DNA of 64,000 bases from NCBI GenBank assembly GCA_003184365.1, contig NKYR01000045.1, positions 226,337-290,336 on the forward strand, in the 5' to 3' direction. A program made the position numbers and the translations under genes. This stretch comes from Evernia prunastri. Lineage: Eukaryota; Ascomycota; Lecanoromycetes; Lecanorales; Parmeliaceae. Shown here piece by piece: positions 34,351-46,057 of the stretch. The notes under the pieces are model-generated. The model made no database searches, had not been told where the DNA came from, and worked only from the letters and a program-made list of their open reading frames with translations. Positions within the stretch are counted from its first letter, which is position 1. Each line of letters starts with the position of its first letter.

Positions 34351-37300
34351 CTAAAAGAAAGCACACCAGCCAATGTACATACTTGCCAATTTGAAGGGAT
34401 CCGTAGCCTGCTGTATCAAGGCCTGCACATATCCCTCCACACTCAATGGTACGCTTTCCATCGGCAACAAGCCGCGGACCTTATTCCTCACACTCTCCAG
34501 CACTCCCTCTGGCGTGTCCGGCACCACCGTAATCGCTTTCTTCTTCTTGCCAATGAAATCAGTAGTCGGATCATAAAGGAAGGTCTCCAATATCGTCATT
34601 AATGTGTCTTCATTCTGCCGGAGGATGCCAAGCGTGAGCTCGCAAGACTGGCGGAACGGCCCTTCATAACCATAAGCGCCGAACGCATCTATCATGTTGT
34701 GTGTGAGGCGGAAAGGGACCAGCTCTGGTTTCTCAAAGGTTAGGCCTTTGTCGAAGAGACAGTTGAAGTCGACGTGGAAGGTGCCTCCATTGCTTTCTTC
34801 AAACAATATGTTCTCGCCATGGCGATCCCCAAGTCCAAGGACATGTCCGACAATGGACATCACAGCGCATGAACGAGTGTAGCGCAGGCGAGCGACGAAC
34901 CACGCCCCAGGTTCGGAAAACATCTCAACGAACCATTCATGAAACACAGGAGGAAAGGTGGGTATAATTTTGTCAGTGAAGATGTGGAGCTTCGCAGGAG
35001 TCTGGACTGATTCATTGAGTAGGTTGCGTAAATCGTTGTAGTTGATCGGCACGTTTTTTTGCTTGTAGCTGTTCAAGAGAATCTCACGTAAAGTCTTGAG
35101 ATTGTCTACCCACTCTATTAGACCACACTCTTCATTTAAGGGCGTTACAGCGTATGTTTTGATGTAAAGCCGGCGTTTGCTGGATTCGGCGTCCTTTTTA
35201 AGAGAGCGGTTGATCATGGCGTTGAACTCCATCAAACGTTGATCCTTGCGAAGATCATCTTTCGGTTTGCAAAGAAGAGCGTAGACACGGCCATCAGAGC
35301 CTCGGATGCTGATCTTCCTTGGTCGCTGGAGAGAATTCAAAACTACCACTTCATCTAAGAAGGATGATATGTGAACGTAATCTTTGCTGTTAAACGCCTT
35401 ATGAGTCCTCATCATCATATTGTCGTTCGTCGGAAGACTGGCAGTCAAAGAGGACTCGAGTGGTATTGCAAGCCTAGAGGAAGCGGTCTTGTGATTGAAG
35501 CCAAGATCCTTGGTTAAACTGACCATCGTAGGCTTATTAGGAATGTTGCCCTCACAAACGTGCAGTAATTGTTCGGTTAACTTCTGCCCCTGGGTAACCA
35601 ACGTTTTGAGCTCTGTTCCAGTCGAATCTGTCTTGGATTTCTTCGCGCTTTCCAATACTCTCGTCAAGCAGGCCGTGCCTCTACTCGCCCTATCTTTGGA
35701 AAACGACTTCAGCACAGCTAGTAAAGTCCAAAGTGCTTGTGCCGTGTGCTGCACTACGACTTTAGTCACAATGTCAACAAGGAGATTGTAGACAGCTAGA
35801 TTTGGATGACATATTCGAGCCACGATCTGAGACAGTGCAGTATACCAAGCAAAAGCCGGTAAGCGGTCAACATATTTCTTGATTTGAGAATTGCATGCTT
35901 CGAGCAGCTTTCTTCGTTGTGCCATAGTGTGGGATCTAAAATTTTCGTCGTTCCCGTGTTTTGGATCCACAGGTTGTTCGGATTGAAAGCCCAAGTCTAA
36001 CCACAAGGTTAGAATCCTTGGCATCGTCTGATATATGTATTTGGCCCCGAAAGCTAGCGACCGGATATAATTCTCAATCACTAATTTGGCGGTCTCACCC
36101 GTTATAAAGGTTTGAGCCTGTTTCCAAGGTGGTTTCGCTTTCTCGGACTCCAGGAGTTTATTGTAATGCTTTCCGAGATAGTAGTGACCTTTCTCCCACC
36201 TGTTGTGGAAATCGACAGCTCTTTTGTACTGATGGATGATCACATCGGATTGAGTTTGTCCGGCCCTATCTATCCACTTCGCCAGTAGAAGATGAGCTCT
36301 CGCCTTGAGCAAATTTTGCTGTTGCTGCAGGCCAGGGTTGTTGGTCGCCATTGAGTCTGCCTCAATGTAGTCATGAGATCTGAAGGCATTGGCACCAATG
36401 GCTCCCTCTAAACTTTGGATCGCTTTGCGATGATTGCCTTCTCTCCATAGTAGACGAGAATGCTCTATCGTGGCTGATGCATCACCCAGTTGAGATGCGT
36501 GAAGGACGGCGTTGAAAGCTTGATGCGTGAAGTCACCTTTGCGAGCTAGTCTCGCGCTCGTTAACCAAGCAGACGCGATGTCAGCGTTCGAAAAATGACG
36601 CCTGGTAAGGTCAGTTAATGTCACACTGGCGATCGAAAGTGTCTTACGTGGAAAGCTGCATTGCCGCCCTTCTGAGTCCTAACAAGTATTGTTTGTCGGA
36701 CACGAAAGGCCCAAGCACATCCAAGCGTTGGTCCATCAATGACACGAGGTTGGATTTCTTGTTTTTATCCATGTCACCGGCAGCACCAATCATTTCGATC
36801 TCGGCGAGGGCGTGAAATTTCAATAGCGAATCATGGCACCCTTGCAGCGACGTCGTGTTCGTGGCCGATAAGCCTCTTGCAGTGTTACGTCTTAGCTGGT
36901 CCAAAATGATGGAGCATTGTTTAATGTTGTCCTCCGAAAGAGCTAATAATGCTCGCCCAATCCCCACATTGAAGTCTCCATCTGAAGCTTCCGTGGACAT
37001 TGAGAGGTAGCCTTTCAGCTTTTCCCACTTCCCAGTTACCCAAGAAGCTTCTGTGGCAAACGGTAGGGACAAAATTCTGGTCGGTTCTGATTGCTGGAAA
37101 CCCTCAACTTGATTCAACAAAACATCTTCTACAAATCAGCATGGAGATCACATAGACGAGAAAAGCATACCACTTACCATGCTGGCCAGACTCTCTGAGA
37201 CATGTGAGCAGGTTAAATTGAACATCAAGGTCCTTTGGCTTCTCTGTGAGAAGAATTTCGTACCAACTCTGAGCTGCAGTCCATCTTCCCGCCTTGCGAT

Positions 37301-40300
37301 GCTCCAGGATCTGCTGATCTATATTAAGAACTTGCAGATGAGCCGAAATGCCTTCAAGACCGTCGGGTTCGTCGATCTGTGTATAAATATCTTGAAGTCG
37401 TTCATACAAGGGTTCCAAATCTACAATTTGGTTGTTGTTTCGATCTTCCCCTTGTTGTTGCCTAATGAATTGCTCCCAATGAAAGAGTGCTCGCGAAAAA
37501 GATTTACACTCTACCGCCCGGCGGGAAATCACGTCTGCAGGTATTAGTGCAAGAACTGTCTCCACACATTGTATCTGCACAGCTTCCTGCTCAAGGTCGG
37601 CTTCGGGTGGTAATCGCCCTGCACGCGTTCCAGCGCTTTTCGCATTTACGCTTTCTTTCTTTTTCTCTTGCATCCAACGCGAAAGGTAATCGAGGACCTG
37701 GAAGACGGTCTGTAAACGTCAATTAGCAGCTAGCGTTGAGAAGGACTTGAGCCATCTACTTGACTGCACAGGATCACGTTATCCTTCGGATGGCGCTGTT
37801 CTGGCAATGGTTCCTGCAATACCAGGAGAAGCTCTCGACCGATTTCTAGCTTCTCACAATGCTTACCGTTGACAATAACATTCAAGCAGGCAAACGGTAA
37901 GAGGAAGTTCGATATAGCTATGTCCTGAAATCGAATGATGCGACTGAGAACCGAGAAGATGGTTTGTGTCTTCCCCTCTCCTACTCTCTTCTTGAGGAGG
38001 TCAAAAGTGAATGTCCGAAGCCATTGCCCATGAGCCATATTCGTGTCGTACAAAGGGTAGGTAGAGGGTGGCTGCGAGACCCCAGTGGTGACGAAGTATT
38101 TGGAATTAGTGAAGGGCATCAAAGTCGTTCTCACTGATTCAGGGAGGGACACCCATCTGCGATAATTCGCGTCAAAAGGGGCATCACGAGGGCGAGGCCT
38201 CACAGAGTTCTTTATCTCCGAGATGCTTAACAACTCTTGCATAGCATACGCCAAGAAACCTTGGCTTCGAGAATTCGTTGCCGAGAGGAATGCTTTGACC
38301 AGAACTTCACGAAGGAAGAAGAGTACAAAGTCGTTTGTCTCGTCGTCTCTAACAAAATTGGAAAGCACCAGTATCTCCTTCTTCTCCCGTGCAGCTTCAA
38401 TGCGCGTGGGGTCCAAACATCCTACAATTCCTATGCACTTGGCACAAAGGACAGATATCTCTGGATGGGTATTGCTGAAGAGCACGGAAGTATCCAGGAT
38501 GGACCGAGCTAGTTGACCCACGACAGGGTCCGGTTGTTCACTTTTGGCAATCTCATGCAGAAAGCCTTGATTGTTCATCAAGTACTCGGCGAGCTCTTTC
38601 AGGGCTCGGAAGACAACGGTCGCATTCTCGTTTTGGCATCGTTGGCTAAAAGCTTGGTAATGGTGTTTCACATCCATCTTAGCCTTCAGCCTGTCCAATT
38701 CTTCCTCGAATTTGGCCAACAACGGTACAGAGGCAAGTGAGGGTAAGGTGTGTACAATGTCACATATCATAGATGAATGGGATTTCAAGAGATAGCTGAT
38801 CATGCCGTGTGCCTCTTCCTGAACGTCGGCCCGGAATGAGTCCCAATACTGGACGATGATGGCAAATGTAGGGTCTACGAGCGCTGCGATGTCGTCTTCC
38901 CCTAGGGTAGTCATCATGACAATCCAAGCGCCAAAACCCTGGTCAGAAAGATCTTTGTTTTCGATGGCGGATCGGAGACATGCGCATATCTACAAGTAAC
39001 CTTCATTTAATCGAGTTACTAGGAATCGAAAATGCAAGGAGCTTACCTGTGGTAGACCATTGCTGACATGACTCTTCGCAAGCTTTATCATCTCGCGAAT
39101 CGCACCTAAACACCGCATTTTCTCGGGGATTGGTTGTGGACCTTTGCCATCGTTTATCGTGTCGGCGAGAAGGGCCATGATGCCCAGCACGTGGGTCTCG
39201 AAAAATGGACCAATCAAATCCAACTTACGAGCTGTTCCACGGCCAAGGACCGATCTACCATGAGTGATCTCGGCAAGAAAGTGCAGGGCTTGATGAGCCT
39301 TCAATGGGTCAGACCTCCGGCTCACAGATCTTACAAGGGGTCTTCTTACCTTGGGCCTTTGTATTTCATCATCCTCACCTGCAGCCCTTAACAATTCAGA
39401 CGCTGTTGATTGTGGCTCCGATTTCAGCAGTTCGGCACAATCCACATTGCTGAATTCTGGAGAAACAGCGTTGAGCAAGGCCATGACTAGGTTTTCCACA
39501 TCTGTAGAGGTTCGGAGTAGCACACACGAAAGTATGGCAGCCAAGTTGTTGTGTTCCCTGCAGAGCGCCATAATTGACTGTCCACAAGCGTCGGCAATTC
39601 GTTGTAGAACGTCCTGCTTTTTGGTCAAGACGAAAAAGGGGACTGTGTGGACTTGAGTCATGGAGAGGAAGTCAGAAACACTCATCGCCAACAAGTCTGA
39701 GATCTGCTGTGCAGTCTGGGGGCGGCGGTGTATGTCTTGTACTACTGCGACCGCAATGGTACGCCAGTACGGAGCAAACAGCTTCAATGCTGAAAAATGG
39801 GAGTGATTAGATATCTTTTGAATCTGTAATGTGTTAATAGTATAAGGGCTGTATTTGTATTGTTCGCTCTTACCTCATCGTACGCAAGTCCAGAGATTAA
39901 TGCATTAGTGTGGCCCAAGTACTCCACTAATTTCAATAGAACGAGGTTCATCTCGTCGCCGCCAGAGATCCTAGAAAGTGATTAGAACTAGGAACAAATT
40001 GCTGACTCGCCAACATACCTAGCAATTTGGCCCCAGGCGAGTATGCAAGTTTCCTGCAGTGCCAGGTCGTTCTGGTCTGACAGAGTACGCAAGAAATCCA
40101 GCACAATGTGCCGATTCTTGAGAACGATAGAAGGTCTGAGAGTGCCTTGCATGAAGACTGGCAGTGTCCTTCTATATAACAGTCATTAAAGCGTTAACAC
40201 ATAATGGCTTTTCGACTGACCCAGCTGCTATGCGCAATTCGCGAATGGAACTGTGCAACGCTTGTAAGCACCACTGGCTAAACGCGGACGTTGTCAGGTC

Positions 40301-42367
40301 CAAGTGCTCTTCCTTTGCGGTATGAGACAGCAAACGCTTTAGAGCCAGCATAGCAGCGACACGAGGTCGTCGAAATTTCTTGGTCTTCTGCAATTTGATC
40401 AGGTTGACTATGGTGGAAAACATCTCTTCTGATTCAGAACCTTCCCACAGTGCACAGATATTGCCGTCCCTCACGTCCGTGTCACATATGCAGCAGCTAT
40501 TGTATGATGGTTGTCCACGCTCACGAATCGAGATCGCTGAAAGAGCTTCGGCGCTTGCGCAAGCTACTTGCCCAATCGCAGCAAATAAGGCACACTGGTC
40601 TTCCTCGGAAAGCTTTGGAAAGTAATTGCTACCGTACGTTAGCACATCCATATAGACATAAGAATCGCGGCCATTACACTGCATTCTGGCTAAGGTCGGT
40701 AAGCACGGCGTTATCATGAAAATCCAACAAGCTATAAATGCTGCTCACTATGTCTGATCGCACGCTATTCATGGTTTGATCACCATCGACAGTGGCCAGA
40801 CGTGCTTTCTTTGATGGCCTTTCGATGTCACGATTGGCTGTATTAGGCACAGAATTACAGAAGTAGCTGTGGCTGGTTCTCCGTATTTCCAGATCCTGAA
40901 ATGACGGCATCTGACTTGGGGTTAACAAGCGCAGATCTTCTTGCGATCTTTGCTCGTGGAGCGAGATTATCAAGGATATGGCGTACTGTGAGGTTTGAGA
41001 ATTAATGTTTGTCACCAAGGGCGCCTGCTTGGTCGTACCTGGAGATCGTGACCAAAGGCGTCGAAACGCTCGTGATCTCGTCTTACTTCGAGGAGGGTTG
41101 GTAGAATGTTTCCGGCACAGCTTCGAAGTCTAGGCCCAGACTTTGAATCAGTGAGAGCAAGATCGAAAGCCATGAGACAAAGTCTTCTTTCAACGGGAGA
41201 CGGTATAGGTAACGATTCTGTGAGTAGAAAATTCGTTGTGACTATCGAACACAATATTGATACCCTGTTCACGACTGCTGAGTTGGGGATGAAGCCCGAT
41301 GTGCGGGCGAACAAAGAGCGAATACAATCCAAAAACATTACCACGCTCGACAAGATGCTCTCAACGTATTCGAGTTGGGCACTTTCGGGAGCTATGGCTT
41401 CCCAAAGCCGGCTCAAAAGATTTAAGGTCCAGCTATCCTGAGAAGTAAAAAAGCTAGCATTTGACCTGACTTCTGGCCCGCTTGAGAAAGGTGTAATAAA
41501 AAGTGATAGGAGGCACATTGTCGCATTAAATATTTGTCCCTTGTGTCTGAAGGATACCTGAATAGCGTCTCGCAACTCGTTTTGTAGCTCGTTCGGCGGA
41601 CAGAATCTGGAGATTGTCCCTTCAGAAGGCACATGATATGGAGCCATGTTGGTTTGTCTAGCCGAACTAGAAGTCTGGTTTTCGAGATGGATCAAAAGGT
41701 CTTCAAACCTGTGCGTGAGTTGCTGATGCACATGAAAAGGCAGATATGCATGCTAACCGTCAATGCACCCTTTCGCGTACCCCAGAATTGGATTTAAGCT
41801 CTTCCTTCTTGAATGCGTTCTTCTTTCGGTGACGAGGAATGTCGTACAGAGGCGGAGAACCGCATCTACTGTCTCCCTATCTTGTAGACACCCGGTCAAA
41901 GACAAGAACTTTGGAAAAAGCCATAGATACAAAGGTCCAATAGGCCGTGGGCCTGATCCTTGAAATTGGGGAGCAACAAACAGAACTTCAGGGTTCCTCT
42001 TCACAGTGAAGTTTATGGCATTCAAACTGTCGGCAGCCTGCCTAGACAGCTTGACCTTACCATGGATCGGGTCATGCGAGGTTATGTTTTCAAGGCCGGC
42101 CTTCACAATCACGTAGATCAGCTTGCAATCCACGTCGCTGTCCGTTTCGAGTGGTTCTATGCGAATCATGTGTCCGCTTTCAGTATCTAGTATTTCTCGA
42201 AGAAGTTGGCGAAATGTCTCTTCATCTGGAGTCTTAGCATGCTTCTTTCCATCTGTGAAATGGCTGACTAGCTGTGCTGCAAGGGTGGACTGTGGTGGAT
42301 CCGCGTTCTGCGAAAGCTCGTGGAGCGCAGGACGTCCTGACCCACTTCTTCCCACGCCTCGAGCCAT
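34351..42367 (-). CDS. MEC1: ATR/Mec1 family checkpoint kinase (UvsB-like)
   Basis: PI3K-like serine/threonine kinase that senses RPA-coated single-stranded DNA and starts the replication and damage checkpoint. Eleven exons give about 2501 residues: 42367-41769, 41708-41039, 40985-40678, 40628-40221, 40171-40019, 39970-39874, 39823-39047, 38989-37760, 37709-37178, 37128-36648 and 36601-34351. All internal joins are in frame with GT-AG introns of 46-60 nt. Order: HEAT-type N-terminal half, UME region (about 40.0-40.6 kb), FAT domain (37.7-35.9 kb), kinase domain with DRHGEN (near 34806-34835) and HVDFNCLF (near 34760), and FATC ending MYIGWCAFF. The segment LTHNMIDAFGAYGYEGPF and the VPDTPEGVLESVRNKVRGLLP stretch identify ATR rather than ATM or TOR. 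The first intron's donor is uncertain (41768 or 41780). Divergent from TAD2. Confidence 0.93.
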
Positions 42368-42655
42368 ATCAGCATAAGGTATCCTCTTGATATCAGGTCT
42401 ACTTCGCTGCTGGTCATCAGGAATACGAGACGCGTTTCCATGGCTTGCTTGGCGCGCGGTGTTGAATCGGAAAGGCTAAAGTACTTTAGGAAAAGCTACC
42501 GTCTCAACCGCCTTGGCGACCTCTGGCGCAGGCTTACAAGTACAGCGTGCAAGGCCACCAAAGGCTTCGTCCCAAAAAAGTAGCTCTCACCTCAAAAATC
42601 AAAGCGTTTATTCATGAGATCATTGACTGCGTGACGTTGGATTCAATTGATCATC
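42368..42655. promoter_or_regulatory. Divergent ATR/TAD2 intergenic control region
   Basis: A 288-bp interval between the ATR start (minus) and the TAD2 start (plus). It must carry both promoters if the starts are right. No specific element was recognised. Confidence 0.4.
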
Positions 42656-43454
42656 ATGGTGATTGACTTTGTTCAAATTGGATGGCAAGAGGATGATTGC
42701 TTTTTGCAGGATCAGAAGCATCAAGAGAATATGCGAGCTGCCCTTGATATGGTATGTTAGATGGATTATGGACATGAACATGAGGCGTGAAGAAACAAGA
42801 CTGAACGACTCAGGCAGAGCAAGCTCTTGCATCCGACGAGGTGCCCGTTGGTTGTGTCTTCGTCCATGAAGGTCAAATCATTGGCCGGGGTATGAATGAT
42901 ACGAATAGATCTTTGAATGTATGTTCGATGGTCAATGCAACTACTTGCTATTCTAATGAACTGTGCAGGGGACACGACACGCTGAACTCTTAGCTATCAA
43001 TGGCATACTCAAGAACCATTCACCCTCAATTCTTCGCGAAACAATTCTGTATGTCACTGTCGAGCCCTGCATCATGTGTGCCTCAGCTCTCCGCCAATTC
43101 CACGTCAAAGCTGTGTACTACGGGTGCTCCAATGATCGTTTTGGGGGAACTGGTGGAGTACTTTCAATCCATTCCGAGTATTGGCAGCGTCGCTTCAATT
43201 GATGCCTATTGCTGATGGGATCTCGACAGCTCCAGCGTAGACAAGCCCTTCCCTGCGTATGGGGGTTTGTTTCGGGACCAGGCAATCATGTTACTGCGAC
43301 GATTTTATGTCCAGGAAAACGGCAAGGGCATGACTTCTGTTCTTGTGACATACGAAAGACTTATTGACCGGTCGATCTAGCCCCAGAACCAAAACCAAAG
43401 AAACATCGACAACTCAAAACCGAGGTTCTGCCATTTTCTCACGAACGTCGGTAG
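42656..43454 (+). CDS. TAD2: tRNA-specific adenosine-34 deaminase catalytic subunit
   Basis: Converts wobble adenosine-34 to inosine in tRNAs as the catalytic subunit of the Tad2-Tad3 dimer. Exons 42656-42751, 42814-42918, 42969-43177, 43230-43321 and 43381-43454 give 191 residues. Zinc and proton-shuttle motifs are intact: HAE (71-73) and PCIMC (100-104). The segment DEVPVGCVFV and GCSNDRFGGTGGVLS are typical of Tad2/TadA. The last intron (43322-43380) starts with GC (GCAAGG) and ends CTAG; with it removed the protein continues ENAPEPKPKKHRQLKTEV, the expected basic C terminus. Without it, translation would stop at a TAG that overlaps the acceptor (43378-43380). GC-AG introns are a known minor class in fungi. 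Confidence 0.9.
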
Positions 43455-43739
43455 TATGTATTTAGGAGTTTCAGTACAGCATCTCATCAGCATTGGTCTA
43501 ATAACAGGCGTGCAAAAGCACAGATAGAGCAAGGGAAGCTCGATCTGGGAGAAAATATTGAGCTCTGCAGGGCTTTATGATTTTCTACTGATTTTAAGAC
43601 CTAAGCATGGCTAGCTCATCAAAGTGACAACAATAAAAGACTTGCCTCTAAAAAAAAAATAGACACAAATACGCAGCACAATCATAGAGACACACAACGG
43701 CTCTGAATGCCTTCTCGTGCTTGACCGCAGTGACAGTTG
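43455..43739. other. Convergent 3' flanks of TAD2 and complex I 21-kDa gene
   Basis: About 285 bp between two stop codons; contains an A-rich run at about 43650-43662. Nothing else seen. Confidence 0.4.
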
Positions 43740-44497
43740 TTATGTGCTGCCAGCTTGCTCTGCAGCAAGCTCTCTTTCTGCCTGTCTATAATATTTAGCT
43801 GTATCGACACCGTGCTACAAACGTCAGCGAATTATGCGTATAGTGCTGTAAAAAAGTGAGTAATACCTGATCATGGTTCACAAAATTAAACCATGGAATG
43901 ACATGAAGCCAGACGCCACTGTACCGCGAATTTCGTGAAGCCACACCTTGCATATATGGTGTTAGACTCGACTTTCCATATAACGGCTCGTTCCTCTTGA
44001 CTTTGTCCACCATTTCTCGCATGTCCATTTCCACCTCTCTTTTGTTTTCTTCCACCCCATAAAATCTCACTAGCCAGGCGTTAGCTAGATCTTGCAGCTG
44101 CTTGAAGTCGTCGTACAAATTGAGTTCTCGTAAAAATAGAGAAAACCGGCACCTGCCCCAATAGTGTAGGATAGTCGCATGACTGACGCAAAGCTCCCCT
44201 TGGACACGTGGGATGGAGATATCTTCTCCCAAAGCAACATCAAGGCGGGACCAAAGGCGGCCATGGCACCTCCTTTCGCATAGTCTTCGGGTCGTGCATA
44301 CTTGACGACTCGCTTGAAATGGCTGGACAATTGTCAGAGCAATAAAGCACAGATAACCTCGGCTACGTACGGATCACTGTCAATGAGCTTCGAAAGCCTG
44401 TTAGCGTATATTTAATGATAAATTGGAGGTTACTAACTGGATACTTCGTGTTCCGCTGCTGCGCTGGCACATATGGCCGCTGCTGTAGATCTGTCAT
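43740..44497 (-). CDS. NADH:ubiquinone oxidoreductase (complex I) 21-kDa accessory subunit
   Basis: Accessory subunit of respiratory complex I in the inner mitochondrial membrane. Five exons on the minus strand (44497-44438, 44387-44371, 44322-44117, 44069-43867, 43814-43740) give 186 residues. Exon 2 is only 17 nt. The N-terminal half (KYPLIDSDPHFKRVVKYARP, then a glycine-rich hydrophobic stretch SYTIGAGAGFLYFYENS) matches the fungal 21-kDa subunit N-terminal domain. The C-terminal half (VEMDMREMVDKVK, PYMQGVASRNSRYSGVW, PWFNFVNHDQHGVDTAKYY) matches its C-terminal domain. All introns are 47-52 nt GT-AG. Divergent from CSM3, with 271 bp between starts. Confidence 0.88.
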
Positions 44498-44768
44498 GTT
44501 CGGCGTGCGCAATGGGGTAGAAAGAAGGAACACTTTTATGCAGTTGACGTTGGGCTCCGGGGATACCATCGGTCCGCTTCGGAACAATGAATATCCCGAA
44601 AAGTTTGCAAATTGGTCACAACGCGAAGATGTCGCGTCACTTCGCTAGCGTACTGAACCTCAGTTTATTAATACTCCTCTGGACTTCAGTGAAAAAGCAA
44701 CAAGAAGAAACCAATTCACGCTCCCAGTGTAGAGGCAAATTAATAAGCGGGTCACTTTGAGTGGTACC

Positions 44769-45675
44769 ATGTCAGCTACTGATGTAGGCGCACGAAACGT
44801 TCCTCCAGTCGACGACTTGGATGACAGCTTGTTCGACTACGACGTTGGTGATGTGTTTCGCGATGTCGACACCAACATGGATGTGTCTGCTGTGCATAAG
44901 CCTGCCGCAAGAGCAGACATTGCGGAGAATGGCGCAGGTCTGGGTATTGACGAAGAGATCAAGGTGACTAAAAAGAGAGCCCCTGCACCAAAACTGGACG
45001 AGAATAAGTTCGCGCCGAACAATACTGCAAGAGTCGATAGGTTGCTCAATGGACGACAGGCTTCTATCACCTGCTGGTATCTCAACATTACGGAGAGTCG
45101 CCAAAGAGCGATTGAAGTTCAAGGGGAAAGGGCACGAAGTATGGCGTTCCAAAGAGCTTAGAGGATATCGACTGACATCTTGCGGTCTGCAGTACTCCGA
45201 TGTGGCTCGACTGTTGAATGTGTATCAATTGTGGCTGGACGACCTATATCCACGAGCAAAATTTGCAGACGGGCTCGCCATCATTGAAAAGCTTGGCCAT
45301 AAAAAGCGAATCCAAACGATGAGGCGAGAGTGGATATATGAAAGGAATACTCTGGAGAACTTGGATAGCTTAGGACTAAGTGGAGAAAAGCCCGCCGAAT
45401 CTGGCCGAAATCATTCCTGGGAGGTCAAGTCGAGGGAGGGGCCGCGAACACCTGCTGCTGTCATGGAAGACGACGACGATCTCTACACAGCCACACCGAA
45501 ATCTCCTCGAGACGATGGGGCGTCGAAGCGCGGTGGTGACACGGAGGATTTGTTTTTGAAAAATTCGACGAAGAATGTTCCAATACGTCTAGGGCAAAGA
45601 CCTGAAAGTCCTATAAGGAAAGAGAATTTTAGTGATGATGAGGATGCATTGTTAGCTCTAAACGATGTGTGGTGA
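44769..45675 (+). CDS. CSM3: Replication fork protection complex subunit Csm3/Swi3
   Basis: Partner of Tof1/Swi1 in the fork-protection complex that stabilises stalled replication forks and promotes checkpoint signalling and cohesion. Exons 44769-45007, 45060-45138 and 45193-45675 give 266 residues. The acidic N terminus (VDDLDDSLFDYDVGDVF) is followed by the Swi3 domain: KLLSPAGISTLRR, AKERLKFKGKGHEYSDVARLL, YQLWLDDLYPRAKFADGL and IEKLGHKKRIQTMRREW. The C-terminal third is low-complexity and acidic. The start at 44769 is the first ATG in frame. Introns of 52 and 54 nt are GT-AG. It lies within 3 kb of ATR, which acts in the same checkpoint, although this may be coincidence. Confidence 0.92.
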
Positions 45676-46057
45676 TGTGCGGTGATGCGTGGTGATGCGA
45701 ATAGCGATTAGTACCCATTACAAGTGAATCGGTCAATGCAAAGAGCACTAGGACTAAAGTAGCAGTGTTGTAATTTCACTGTACAGTAGCAATACCGAAT
45801 CTTATTCATGAATGGTCGCGAATACCTGAGATCGTTGTGTTTCCCGGAAGGTGAGGTAGAATCCACTATAACACGTGCCTGCCTCTGCTTTCTCTCTGGA
45901 TCTACTGGCAGCAAAAGCTCTTCTTTCTCCAAAAACCTCTTCTGTAGGGCCCCTCCCATCTAGATCTTGCTTCCATCGCTTCACTTTGTTGACATCTGTC
46001 CGGCCTGATCTGTGTCAGCAGTCTTTGCTTTCATGAAGTCAAGAGTAGGATCCCCCC
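45676..46057. other. CSM3-SKI2 intergenic region
   Basis: A 382-bp spacer between genes on the same strand. A short TGGTGATG repeat directly follows the CSM3 stop (45668-45700). No gene seen. Confidence 0.5.
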
